Assembly (NCBI GenBank): GCA_947488755.1 | Contig: CANLAD010000001.1 | Location: 1,869,501 to 1,933,500, forward strand | Direction of reading: 5' to 3' | Length of the DNA: 64,000 nucleotides | Source: an uncultured Erythrobacter sp. | Lineage (GTDB): Bacteria > Pseudomonadota > Alphaproteobacteria > Sphingomonadales > Sphingomonadaceae | Shown here: positions 35,449-43,107 of the stretch, piece after piece | How positions within the stretch are numbered: position 1 is the first letter of the stretch | How the letters are laid out: every line of letters begins with the position of its first letter | Made by a program: the position numbers and the translations under genes | The notes under the pieces: generated by a model | Seen by the model: the letters and a program-made list of their open reading frames with translations, nothing else | What the model was told of the DNA's origin: nothing | Database searches by the model: none

Positions 35449-35954
35449 GCAGGCAGCCCTTTCATCCTGAACCCGACCCGGCTGGCCCAGGGCAGGAGAG
35501 CGTGTGGGATTATCCACGCCCCGCGATCGCCGAACCAACCGATCGCCATATTCGTATCCTGCACAAAGGCATTGAGCTGGTCGATAGCCGCTCCGCCTGG
35601 CGGACGCTCGAAACCAGTCATCCGCCAACCTACTATATTCCGCAAGGCGACATCGCGATGGAGCATCTTGAACCCAATTCGCGCCGCTCAATGTGCGAAT
35701 GGAAGGGACAGGCGCGGTATTTCGATATCGTGATCGACGGTTCGCGCATCGAAGCGGGTGCCTGGTGCTACCCCGATCCGACGCCCAGCTTTCAGGGCAT
35801 CAAGGACCATCTCGCCTTCTATCCCGATCCGCTCGACAAGTGCCTGGTCGATGGTGAGGTAATCACACCCCAGCCCGGCCAGTTCTATGGCGGCTGGATC
35901 AGCCACCATGAGGCAGGACCGTTCAAGGGCGGACCGGGCAGCCGCTTCTGGTAG
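35445..35954 (+). CDS. DUF427 domain-containing protein
   Basis: 169 residues, GTG start overlapping the clpS stop (GTGA). The DUF427 fold is recognisable by [91 protein letters not shown] and a Gly-rich end, [13 protein letters not shown]. The family has no established biochemical role. Coupling with clpS may be a coincidence of compaction. Confidence 0.87.
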   Translation: MSRQPFHPEPDPAGPGQESVWDYPRPAIAEPTDRHIRILHKGIELVDSRSAWRTLETSHPPTYYIPQGDIAMEHLEPNSRRSMCEWKGQARYFDIVIDGSRIEAGAWCYPDPTPSFQGIKDHLAFYPDPLDKCLVDGEVITPQPGQFYGGWISHHEAGPFKGGPGSRFW

Positions 35955-36069
35955 CGCGCTTTCCACCCCGACAGTTTCGGGGCATGACGCGGGCGCGATT
36001 TGGCGCTAGTGCGCAGACAAAGGCTGCAAGGCGGGCGGGCGCTGGACCGGTGAACCGACGGGACGAGAC

Positions 36070-37311
36070 GTGCTGAATTTCATTCCCAGTATTGACCGTT
36101 ATATCTTTCGCCTGGTGATCGTACCGATGCTGGGCATTTTTGCGCTGGCCGCGTCGCTGTTGCTGCTCGACAAGATGCTGCGGCTGTTCGACTTTGTCGC
36201 AGTCGAGGGCGGCCCGATCGGGGTCGTCTTCAAGATGCTGGGCGCGCTGATCCCCGAATATGCCAGCCTTGCCATTCCGCTGGGCCTGCTGCTCGGCATC
36301 CTGCTAGCGTTCCGCAAACTGGCCACCTCTAGCGAGCTCGACACGATGCGGGCCGTGGGTCTGTCCTACTGGCGGCTGCTGCGCGTCCCCTATGCGATCA
36401 CGCTTGTGCTGGTCGCGGTCAATATCGCGCTTGTTTTCTACATCCAGCCGGTCAGCCGCTACTACTACGAACAGATGGAGTATGATTTGCGCTCGGGCGC
36501 ACTGGGCGCGTCGATCAAGGTCGGCGAATTCACGACCCTGGCGGATCGCATGGCGCTGAGGATCGAGGAGAGCGAGGATGACGGACAGCGCCTCATGGGC
36601 ATCTTCGCGCGCGTGGCAAACGATCAGGACCAGATCCTGTCGATCAGCGCACGCGAGGGCTCATTCCTTGCGACCAGCGACAGTCCCGATACGATCATCC
36701 TGCGCCTGACCGAGGGCACCATCGTCCAGGACACTGGCAGCGAGACACCGCGCGTGCTCTCCTTCAGCCGCCACGACCTGCCGATCGACCTGCCCGCGAT
36801 TGAGGAATTCCGAGCGCGCGGTGACGAAACCCGCGAATACATCCTGCCCGAACTGCTGAGGATTGGATGGAATCAGGACCGGTCTGAGGAGGTTCGCGAT
36901 GCGAGCCAGGCGACCTTCAATTATCGGCTGGTCGAAGTGGTCATGATGCTGCTGCTGCCGCTGCTGGCGGTTGCGCTGGCTATCCCGCCCAAGCGATCGA
37001 CGAGCGCGCTCGGCGTGTTCGTGGCGATCGTGATGGTGGTGTCGTATCACAAGGTCAATCAATACGGGGAAGACATCGCCGCGCTTGGCCGGGTCGATCC
37101 GATATTGGCCCTGTGGGGGCCGTTCGCGGTGTTCGCCGCGTTGATCATCTGGATGTATCATCGCACCGCCTACGTTCCGGGCGGACAGGCGCTGGGCGCT
37201 CTCGAAACCGTGTTCTCCAAGCTATCCAAGCGTATCGGCAAGCTGTTCAAGCGCAGGCGCAGGGCCACGCCGGGCATGACCGATGACGCGCAGGCGGTGC
37301 CGGCGCAGTAG
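36070..37311 (+). CDS. lptF: LPS export ABC transporter permease LptF
   Basis: 413-residue inner-membrane permease of the LptB2FG extractor. YjgP/YjgQ fold: two N-terminal membrane segments (VIVPMLGIFALAASLLLLDKML and EYASLAIPLGLLLGILLAF), TSSELDTMRAVGLSYWRLLRVPYAI, a periplasmic jellyroll (~140-290), then three C-terminal segments (EVVMMLLLPLLAVALAIPP, GVFVAIVMVVSYHK, WGPFAVFAALIIWMY). GTG start. The C-terminus is basic (KLFKRRRRATPG). It pairs with LptG 18 bp downstream; together they lift LPS from the inner membrane into the Lpt bridge. Confidence 0.95.
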   Translation: MLNFIPSIDRYIFRLVIVPMLGIFALAASLLLLDKMLRLFDFVAVEGGPIGVVFKMLGALIPEYASLAIPLGLLLGILLAFRKLATSSELDTMRAVGLSYWRLLRVPYAITLVLVAVNIALVFYIQPVSRYYYEQMEYDLRSGALGASIKVGEFTTLADRMALRIEESEDDGQRLMGIFARVANDQDQILSISAREGSFLATSDSPDTIILRLTEGTIVQDTGSETPRVLSFSRHDLPIDLPAIEEFRARGDETREYILPELLRIGWNQDRSEEVRDASQATFNYRLVEVVMMLLLPLLAVALAIPPKRSTSALGVFVAIVMVVSYHKVNQYGEDIAALGRVDPILALWGPFAVFAALIIWMYHRTAYVPGGQALGALETVFSKLSKRIGKLFKRRRRATPGMTDDAQAVPAQ

Positions 37312-37329
37312 GCGCTTGGCAAACACCAG

Positions 37330-38427
37330 ATGCAGCTTGATTTCTTCCCCTCGCGTACCCTGACGCTTTACCTTGTGAAGATGTTCGTCGTGCGCATCCT
37401 TGCGGTGCTGGTGATGCTGGTGCTGGTGCTGATGGCGCTCGACCTGTTGGGATCGACCGGCGATATCCTCGCCCCCGAAGGCAACGGACAGGCGGAAATC
37501 CTGAAATATGCAAGCCTGCGCGTGCCGCAATTGATCGCGCGGTTCCTACCGTATTCGGTGTTGCTGGCCACGCTGATTACGCTTGTAACGCTGAACCAGA
37601 ACAGCGAGGTGGTGGCGATGAAGGCGGCCGGTCTTTCGGCCCATCAGGTGCTCGCTCCGCTGCTGCTCGCCGCCGCTATTGTCGCTGCGTTCAGTTTCGC
37701 GTTCAACGAACGGATCGTGACCCGCGCCAACGCAACGCTCAAAGCTTGGGAGGCGGCGGAATACGGACCGATCCCGGAAGATTCCGGCATCCGCACGAAC
37801 GTTTACCTGACCGATGGTGACGACATCCTGACCGCATCCTCGCTAACCGGCACGGGCGAGAATATCCGGCTCACCAGCGTCACCTTTTACAAGCGAGCGC
37901 CTGGCGGCATCATCAGCGAACAGGTTCGCGCGAAGAGCGCCGTCTATGCGGCACCAGGGTGGCGACTTGAAGAGCCGGAACGCTTCGACGTTGGCAGCGC
38001 GCAGACGAGCGCGGTGAGCGAGTTGGTGGTGGCGGAAGGTTTGAGCATCGAGCAGATCGATCTGCAATCGGTTGACCCCGATGCGCTGCCGTTCTGGGAG
38101 CTGTCCGAAACGATCGACGCATTCGAAGCTGCGGGCCGCCGAACTTCGGAGATGCGCGCGAAATGGTGGCATCGCATTTCGGGGCCGTTGTCGGCGCTGC
38201 TGATGCCTCTGCTCGGATCGGTGGCGGCTTTCGGTCTTGCACGATCCGGCCAGTTGTTCGTGCGTGCGGTGATCGGGATGGCGCTGGGCTTTGCCTATTT
38301 CGTCGTCGACAACGCGGCGCTCGCGATGGGGAGTTTCGGCGGATATCCTCCATTTCTCGCCGCTTGGGCACCGTTTCTGCTGTTCTTTCTGGTGGGTGAG
38401 ACGGTGCTGATCCGGACCGAGGAATGA
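37330..38427 (+). CDS. lptG: LPS export ABC transporter permease LptG
   Basis: 365-residue partner of LptF with the same architecture. TM1 is VRILAVLVMLVLVLMALDLLG, TM2 is FLPYSVLLATLITLVTL, then NSEVVAMKAAGLSAHQVLAPLLLAA, a periplasmic domain and TM4-6 (SALLMPLLGSVAAFGLA, VIGMALGFAYFVVDNAALAMG, AWAPFLLFFLVGETVLI). The gene order lptF-lptG is universal. The stop overlaps the ATG of the following acetyltransferase (ATGA). Confidence 0.95.
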   Translation: MQLDFFPSRTLTLYLVKMFVVRILAVLVMLVLVLMALDLLGSTGDILAPEGNGQAEILKYASLRVPQLIARFLPYSVLLATLITLVTLNQNSEVVAMKAAGLSAHQVLAPLLLAAAIVAAFSFAFNERIVTRANATLKAWEAAEYGPIPEDSGIRTNVYLTDGDDILTASSLTGTGENIRLTSVTFYKRAPGGIISEQVRAKSAVYAAPGWRLEEPERFDVGSAQTSAVSELVVAEGLSIEQIDLQSVDPDALPFWELSETIDAFEAAGRRTSEMRAKWWHRISGPLSALLMPLLGSVAAFGLARSGQLFVRAVIGMALGFAYFVVDNAALAMGSFGGYPPFLAAWAPFLLFFLVGETVLIRTEE

Positions 38428-38942
38428 CCGACTGGTCGCTACGCCTTGCGCGGGTCGAGGATGCAGAGAGCTACAGCCGGGTCGAGGATGACGCCGCGCA
38501 ATTGCTCGCCAATGAGCCGAGTCTTGCCGGAACACCCATTCCCCCGAGCCGAAGTGCCGACGACTATCGCACGATGATCCGCCAGCGCCATTGCCTTACC
38601 GCTATCAGCGCCGGACAGGTGGTCGGCTTCGCCGCTGCGCGTCGGATCGGGCGCGAGGTGCATCTGCACGAGCTTAGCGTTGCCACCGCTTTCCAGCGCC
38701 AGCGGATCGGCGCAACGCTCCTCGGCGCGCTCAAGATCGATTGTCGCAACGCTGGCATCCGGGCGATCACCCTCCACACCTATCGCGACATCGCCTGGAA
38801 CGCACCTTTCTACGAGCGCCAAGGTTTCGTGATTGTGGACGATCTCGCAGCCTATCCACGCTTGGCTGCGGGACAGAAAGAGGCGGTCGAATTCGGCCTC
38901 CCCGCGGACCGCCGCTGCGCGATGATCTGCTTTCTGGATTAA
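38424..38942 (+). CDS. GNAT family N-acetyltransferase
   Basis: 172 residues. GNAT motif A is HELSVATAFQRQRIGATLLGALKIDCRNAG with the acetyl-CoA loop QRQRIGA. The C-terminal part is AWNAPFYERQGFVIVDDLAA, a typical FYerxGF. Substrate unknown. Overlaps lptG by 4 bp and faces the desaturase gene tail to tail, so it is probably the last gene of the lptFG transcript. Confidence 0.88.
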   Translation: MTDWSLRLARVEDAESYSRVEDDAAQLLANEPSLAGTPIPPSRSADDYRTMIRQRHCLTAISAGQVVGFAAARRIGREVHLHELSVATAFQRQRIGATLLGALKIDCRNAGIRAITLHTYRDIAWNAPFYERQGFVIVDDLAAYPRLAAGQKEAVEFGLPADRRCAMICFLD

Positions 38943-38954
38943 AGCGCGAGACTG

Positions 38955-40058
38955 CTAGCGCTTCACCATAGTACTGCGCGCGATACGTCCCACCAGCGTC
39001 GCCATGCCGGGATGGTTCGCTCCCTCATAGGTCGACCCCATGCCAAGTTCACGTGCCAGACGCCGGTGCGCCTCTGGCAGATCATGATAGGGCATGGACG
39101 GCATCAGGTGATGCAGCGCGTGGTAGCGCAGGCCCACCGGCGCCCAGACCTCGGCGATGACGCCGGGTGGTGGCACATTGACGCTGTCGAGGAATTGGGC
39201 GGTGACAGTCATCGACTCGCCCTCATTCTCCCATAAATGCGCGACCAGCGTGCGCAGCTGATTGAGTAGAGCGGTGAAGGACAGGATCGCCAGCGCAATC
39301 AAAAGCGGTCGCCAACCCAGCACGAACACGCTGCCAAGCAAGGCGATCGCCCACAGGCTAGCCCCTGCCTCCTGCCACGCGACACGCTTGGCCAAGTCGC
39401 CCTTGGGCGGCTTGCGGCGGAAATCGGGATTGATCGAAAGCGCGGAGAACCGCTCCCACGTGAAAGTCCGGAGCGCCGGAAACAGCTTTCCAAGCGGCAC
39501 CAATAACGCAAACCGCACGATCAGCGCGACCGGCGCGAGCAGCGCGACGATCACGAAAAGCGGCAGGCTCCAAGGCTTCATCAGCGCGAGCGGCAGATAT
39601 TCCGGATCTTCGATGGTTCCGTATTGCGTGCGCTTGTGATGGATCACGTGCACACCTTCGTACATGAAGCTGGGGGTGAGCAGCGGGATGCCGACAAGCA
39701 GGTTCCACCCGGTCCTGAAACCGGGGAGCGCGTCGCGGTGGATGTGGGTCAGCTCGTGGATGAACATCAGCGCGCGATAGAGCGCGAGCGAGGCAACCAG
39801 GCCCGAAACAAGCGCGACCGGCAGGCTGTCGGTCAGAATGGCGAGCGCGATGCCGCCATAGCCGATCGCGGCAGAGACCAGCATGTCGAGCCAGTAAATC
39901 CGCGCGCGCGCTGTCCCCAGATCGCTGGTCAGATCGCGGGCGGCGCGCAACATGTCCTTGTCGTCCGCGCGCAGAAAATCGGCCCGTACGGCGCGTTTGG
40001 CGGGACGTGTCGCGGCGCGCTCCGGCGCGGAAGGGTCGATTGGCTGGTGCATCGTCAT
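38955..40058 (-). CDS. Membrane fatty acid desaturase
   Basis: 367 residues with the three di-iron histidine boxes: HELTH (in ALMFIHELTHIHRDA), HVIHHK and HALHHLMPSMPYHDLPEAH. Several hydrophobic spans (MLVSAAIGYGGIALAIL, VALVSGLVASLALYRALMFI, LPLFVIVALLAPVALIVRFALLVPLG, IALLGSVFVLGWRPLLIALAILSF). Start at 40058 (MTMHQP...), about 36 codons inside the longest frame. It introduces double bonds or hydroxyl groups into lipid chains; regiospecificity is unknown, and carotenoid or sphingolipid modification is also possible in this group. Confidence 0.88.
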   Translation of the reverse strand: MTMHQPIDPSAPERAATRPAKRAVRADFLRADDKDMLRAARDLTSDLGTARARIYWLDMLVSAAIGYGGIALAILTDSLPVALVSGLVASLALYRALMFIHELTHIHRDALPGFRTGWNLLVGIPLLTPSFMYEGVHVIHHKRTQYGTIEDPEYLPLALMKPWSLPLFVIVALLAPVALIVRFALLVPLGKLFPALRTFTWERFSALSINPDFRRKPPKGDLAKRVAWQEAGASLWAIALLGSVFVLGWRPLLIALAILSFTALLNQLRTLVAHLWENEGESMTVTAQFLDSVNVPPPGVIAEVWAPVGLRYHALHHLMPSMPYHDLPEAHRRLARELGMGSTYEGANHPGMATLVGRIARSTMVKR

Positions 40059-40200
40059 GGTTCTTGTCTTCGCAACATCCTTTAACCCATCCATATGAAC
40101 GGGAGCAAATCCGCATTTGTGGCCAGTGTGATCGACCGGGTTGCACAGGGGCACTGAGAGCGACACAGACGCACCAGAACGATCATACGAGGTGACCTGA

Positions 40201-41376
40201 GTGGCGGATGCTCAAACCCGAGACTTTAAGCTAAGCATAGAAGCCGTGAGCGACAAGCATGGCCGCGCCCGGTTCGTCGATATCGGGCGCGATTTTGCCG
40301 CGCGGGTCGAGAACGCGGTGCCGCAATTGCGCCGCGAACAGATCGAATTGGTCGATCCGGACAAGAACCCGTTTTTCGGCCATGCCCGTGCGCAATTGTT
40401 CATCGCGCAGCGCGACGGCGCACCGGTCGGGCGTATCTCGGCGCATATCGACGAGCTTGCCCTGGCCATGCCACCCGAGCAAGGCTTTGGCCCGGGCACC
40501 GGCATGTTCGGCTATTTTGATGCAACTGACGAAACCGTTGCGCGCGCTTTGCTTCGTGCCGCGGAACGCTGGCTGGTGGATGAGGGGATGACGCGAGTGG
40601 TCGGGCCGATCTCCATGTCGGTGTGGGAGGAGCCCGGTCTCTTGATAAAAGGGCAGGATCACGCGCCAACCATCATGATGGGTCACCATCCAGCGCATTA
40701 CGCTGCCTGGATTGAAGCCAGTGGCTATGATTGCGCCAAGACACTCTATACCTACGATCTTGAGCTTGCAGACCCGCTCCCGCCCCTGATCGACCGGATC
40801 GTGAAATCCGGTGAGCGCAACGAGCGGATCACGATACGTCAGGTTCGCAAGAGCGACTGGGACGCAGAAGCATCCAAAATCCTCGCCATCCTCAATGACG
40901 CGTGGTCCGACAATTGGGGCTTCGTGCCGATCACTCCCGAAGAGGTCGCACACACCGGGGTCAAGCTGCGCCCGATCATCCGCGAAGACCTCAACATGAT
41001 CGCCGAAGTCGATGGTGAGCCCGTCGCCTTCATGCTGACCTTTCCGGATATCAATGATGTGCTTGCCAGGATCGATGGCAGGCTGTTCCCGCTCGGCTGG
41101 TGGCGGCTGCTGCGATGGCTAAAGCGTCCGCGGGGCGCCGATGTGCGCGTCCCATTGATGGGCGTATCGAAGAAATTCCAGAACTCACGAATGGCAAGCC
41201 AACTGGCCTTCATGATGATCAGCCGCATCAGGGACGTGGCCAAGCACACCTACAACGCGCCCCGCGCTGAGATCGGCTGGATCCTGGAAGACAACCGGGG
41301 AATGGTCGCCATCGCCGATGCGATAAAGGCCGATATCAATCGGAAATATGCCATCTACGAAAAATCGCTGCCGTGA
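40201..41376 (+). CDS. GNAT-like hypothetical protein (YghO-type)
   Basis: 391 residues, GTG start. Two halves resemble acyltransferase folds: KNPFFGHARAQLFIAQRDGAPVGRISAHID and GMFGYFDATDETVARALLRAAERWLVDEGMTRVVGPISMSVWEEPGLLI in the first; AILNDAWSDNWGFVPITPEEV, AFMLTFPDINDVL and APRAEIGWILEDNRGMVAIADAI in the second. The family is widespread next to lipid genes, and no reaction is established. Divergent from the desaturase with 142 bp between, so a shared promoter region is possible. Confidence 0.75.
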   Translation: MADAQTRDFKLSIEAVSDKHGRARFVDIGRDFAARVENAVPQLRREQIELVDPDKNPFFGHARAQLFIAQRDGAPVGRISAHIDELALAMPPEQGFGPGTGMFGYFDATDETVARALLRAAERWLVDEGMTRVVGPISMSVWEEPGLLIKGQDHAPTIMMGHHPAHYAAWIEASGYDCAKTLYTYDLELADPLPPLIDRIVKSGERNERITIRQVRKSDWDAEASKILAILNDAWSDNWGFVPITPEEVAHTGVKLRPIIREDLNMIAEVDGEPVAFMLTFPDINDVLARIDGRLFPLGWWRLLRWLKRPRGADVRVPLMGVSKKFQNSRMASQLAFMMISRIRDVAKHTYNAPRAEIGWILEDNRGMVAIADAIKADINRKYAIYEKSLP

Positions 41377-41422
41377 TTGGGCACATTCAGGAACTTAGCC
41401 TGCCGAACGTCCTTTATGAACC

Positions 41423-41854
41423 ATGGCCGATACCGCACAAATCTCCCTGCGATCCAAACGGCGCCAGCCCTTGCGGGTATTGGTGGTCGAGGACGATGCA
41501 GTGCTGGGCATGTCCATCGAACAGGAACTGACCGAAGACGATTTTGCGAATGTAACGATCTGTTCGACCGCCGAATGCTCGATTGGCAAGCTCAAGTCGG
41601 AAAAGTTCGACGCGGTGGTGCTCGATGTCCATCTCGCCGACATGAGCGACGGCTGGGAAATCGCCGAACTGGTCGATGCACTCGGCAGCGAGGATACCCA
41701 GATCGTGTTCCAAACCGGCGCGCCGGACGAGATACCGGATCGAATTAAGCAATTGGGCGAGGTGCTGTCAAAACCATACGCCCCGGAAGACTTGCGCAAT
41801 GTGCTGCGTCAAAAGCCGCGCGCGAGCCTGCTTTCACGGCTGCGACCGCGCTGA
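41423..41854 (+). CDS. Single-domain response regulator
   Basis: 143 residues, one receiver domain and no output. Acidic pocket VVEDD, phospho-acceptor Asp in DAVVLDVHLADMSDG, Thr in IVFQTGAP and Lys in VLSKPYAPEDL. The IVFQTG-A segment resembles the FATGY variant of single-domain regulators such as SdrG, which act in the sphingomonad general stress phosphorelay. Its position beside the candidate sRNA and phyR supports the same pathway; this is inference. Confidence 0.88.
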   Translation: MADTAQISLRSKRRQPLRVLVVEDDAVLGMSIEQELTEDDFANVTICSTAECSIGKLKSEKFDAVVLDVHLADMSDGWEIAELVDALGSEDTQIVFQTGAPDEIPDRIKQLGEVLSKPYAPEDLRNVLRQKPRASLLSRLRPR

Positions 41855-41950
41855 ACCTTGCTCAATTGTAGTAGCTTACCTGACCTGATGTCTCGCGCGA
41901 TGGAAGGCCAGACGTTGCCTGTCGTGAGTACTCAGCCATCAACCGACAAG

Positions 41951-41985
41951 AAAAAAGGCCTCCACTTCATGGAAGTGGAGGCCTT
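41951..41985 (-). terminator. Intrinsic terminator on the minus strand
   Basis: AAGGCCTCCACTTC (41955-41968) and GAAGTGGAGGCCTT (41972-41985) form a perfect 14-bp stem with a 3-nt loop. Read on the minus strand it is followed by TTTTTTCTTG, a textbook terminator. No protein gene on that strand ends here; it terminates the candidate sRNA. Confidence 0.92.
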
Positions 41986-42040
41986 CGGGATCGTATCACC
42001 AGCCGCTTGGACGGGAGGGGGGTCTCGGCGGTGACAAGGC
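41951..42040 (-). ncRNA. Candidate GsrN-like stress sRNA
   Basis: A ~90-nt RNA is predicted on the minus strand, from just after an EcfG-like promoter to the terminator. Its 5' half folds as TCACC-GCC ... GGC-T-GGTGA with an exposed loop that contains ACCCCCCTCCCGTCC. Its 3' half is the 14-bp terminator stem. A stress-sigma promoter, a C-rich 5' loop, a terminator hairpin and a location next to phyR/ecfG are the features described for Caulobacter GsrN. No coding frame of interest is present. Expression and target binding are untested. Confidence 0.72.
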
Positions 42041-42043
42041 TAT

Positions 42044-42068
42044 AATGCGCGGCCGAAAAGGCGGTTCC
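42044..42068 (-). promoter_or_regulatory. EcfG-like promoter of the candidate sRNA
   Basis: GGAAC (42068-42064), 16-bp spacer, CATT (42047-42044) on the minus strand. The EcfG consensus is GGAAC-N16/17-CGTT; only one base of the -10 differs. The expected start (~42038) fits the 5' hairpin of the RNA. Confidence 0.65.
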
Positions 42069-42146
42069 CGCACTTTGTTTCTTTTTGAAAAAAGTCTGCA
42101 ATCCGCCAACTTGGTCTTGCCGCAAGCACGGTGTGCGGTCCTCCTT

Positions 42147-42196
42147 CGCAGCGCAAGGGTTGCGCTGCGCGGGAACACGCGCGATGGGCTTTGGTT
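42147..42196 (+). promoter_or_regulatory. EcfG-like promoter of phyR with adjacent hairpin
   Basis: GGAAC (42172-42176), 16 bp, GGTT (42193-42196) reads towards phyR, whose ATG is ~97 bp downstream. A perfect 10-bp stem (CGCAGCGCAA at 42147-42156 with TTGCGCTGCG at 42160-42169) abuts the -35 box; its role is unknown. Autocontrol of phyR by EcfG is common in sphingomonads. The remaining sequence between the response regulator and phyR shows no gene. Confidence 0.75.
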
Positions 42197-42292
42197 TAGT
42201 GCAGCAGCAGGCCTTGGGGCGCGCCGCAAGGCGGGGCAATCCAGGCCTCCACCATTCAGAGCCGAAATTACAAGGCGGGAGTTTTTCAAGAA

Positions 42293-43087
42293 ATGTCACT
42301 AGGTCAGCAGGTCGCCGCAAATCTCCCGTTCTTGCGGCGCTATGCGCGCGCGCTTTCAGGATCGCAGGCAACCGGCGATGCTTTCGTGCGGGCAACACTC
42401 GAAGCGGCACTGGCGGATGAAGAGCTCAAGCAATCGCTCGAAGGCGGACGTATCCCGCTTTACCGCGCATTCAACAAGGTGTGGTCGAGCGCCTATCTTG
42501 AGATCGAGAACTCTTCAGAAAGCGCCGGCGAGCACGAGGCGGGCGTGCAGGATCGTCTGGGCGCGATTACGCCGATGAACCGACAGGCGCTGTTGTTGAC
42601 GACGCTGGAGGATTTTTCACCGGCACAGGCTGGCCAGATCATGAACCTCGAAGCCTCACAGGTCGAAGCGCTCGTTGCCGAAGCGGTCGAGGAGATCGAT
42701 AAAGAACAGTCAACCTCTGTCCTCATCATCGAGGATGAGCCGCTTATTTCGATGCAGCTTGAAGACCTCGTCACCTCGATCGGCCACGAAATTTGCGGGA
42801 CCGCAGCAACCCGTACGCAGGCGCAGGAAGTGGTTGCGGAGAAAAAGCCCGGCCTTGTCCTCGCCGACATTCAGCTCGCGGATGGGTCGTCGGGTCTCGA
42901 TGCGGTGGATGACATTCTCGCAATCGACAGCGTGCCGGTGATCTTTATCACCGCCTATCCCGAACGCCTGCTGACCGGCGACCGACCCGAGCCGACCTAT
43001 CTGGTCACCAAGCCATTTCAGGAACAGACTGTCCGCGCAGCAATCAGCCAGGCGCTGTTCTTCGGATCAAGCCGCCCGCTGGACTGA
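42293..43087 (+). CDS. phyR: General stress response anti-anti-sigma regulator PhyR
   Basis: 264 residues: an N-terminal EcfG-like sigma mimic (LPFLRRYARALSGSQATGDAFVRATLEAAL, then RQALLLTTLEDFSPAQAGQIMNLEASQVEALVAEA) and a C-terminal receiver (SVLIIEDEPLISMQLEDLV, acceptor Asp in LVLADIQLADGSSGLDAV, FITAYPERLLTG, TKPFQE). When phosphorylated it sequesters NepR and frees EcfG. ATG at 42293 with GGGAG upstream. It is convergent with the histidine kinase gene 20 bp downstream. Confidence 0.97.
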   Translation: MSLGQQVAANLPFLRRYARALSGSQATGDAFVRATLEAALADEELKQSLEGGRIPLYRAFNKVWSSAYLEIENSSESAGEHEAGVQDRLGAITPMNRQALLLTTLEDFSPAQAGQIMNLEASQVEALVAEAVEEIDKEQSTSVLIIEDEPLISMQLEDLVTSIGHEICGTAATRTQAQEVVAEKKPGLVLADIQLADGSSGLDAVDDILAIDSVPVIFITAYPERLLTGDRPEPTYLVTKPFQEQTVRAAISQALFFGSSRPLD

Positions 43088-43107
43088 CCCCCGCCGCAAA
43101 CTTCGGA

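Noticed and set aside
41996-42289. 97-codon minus-strand frame between the response regulator and phyR
   Set aside because: No ribosome-binding site and Arg/Pro-rich shadow composition; the sRNA reading explains the terminator better.
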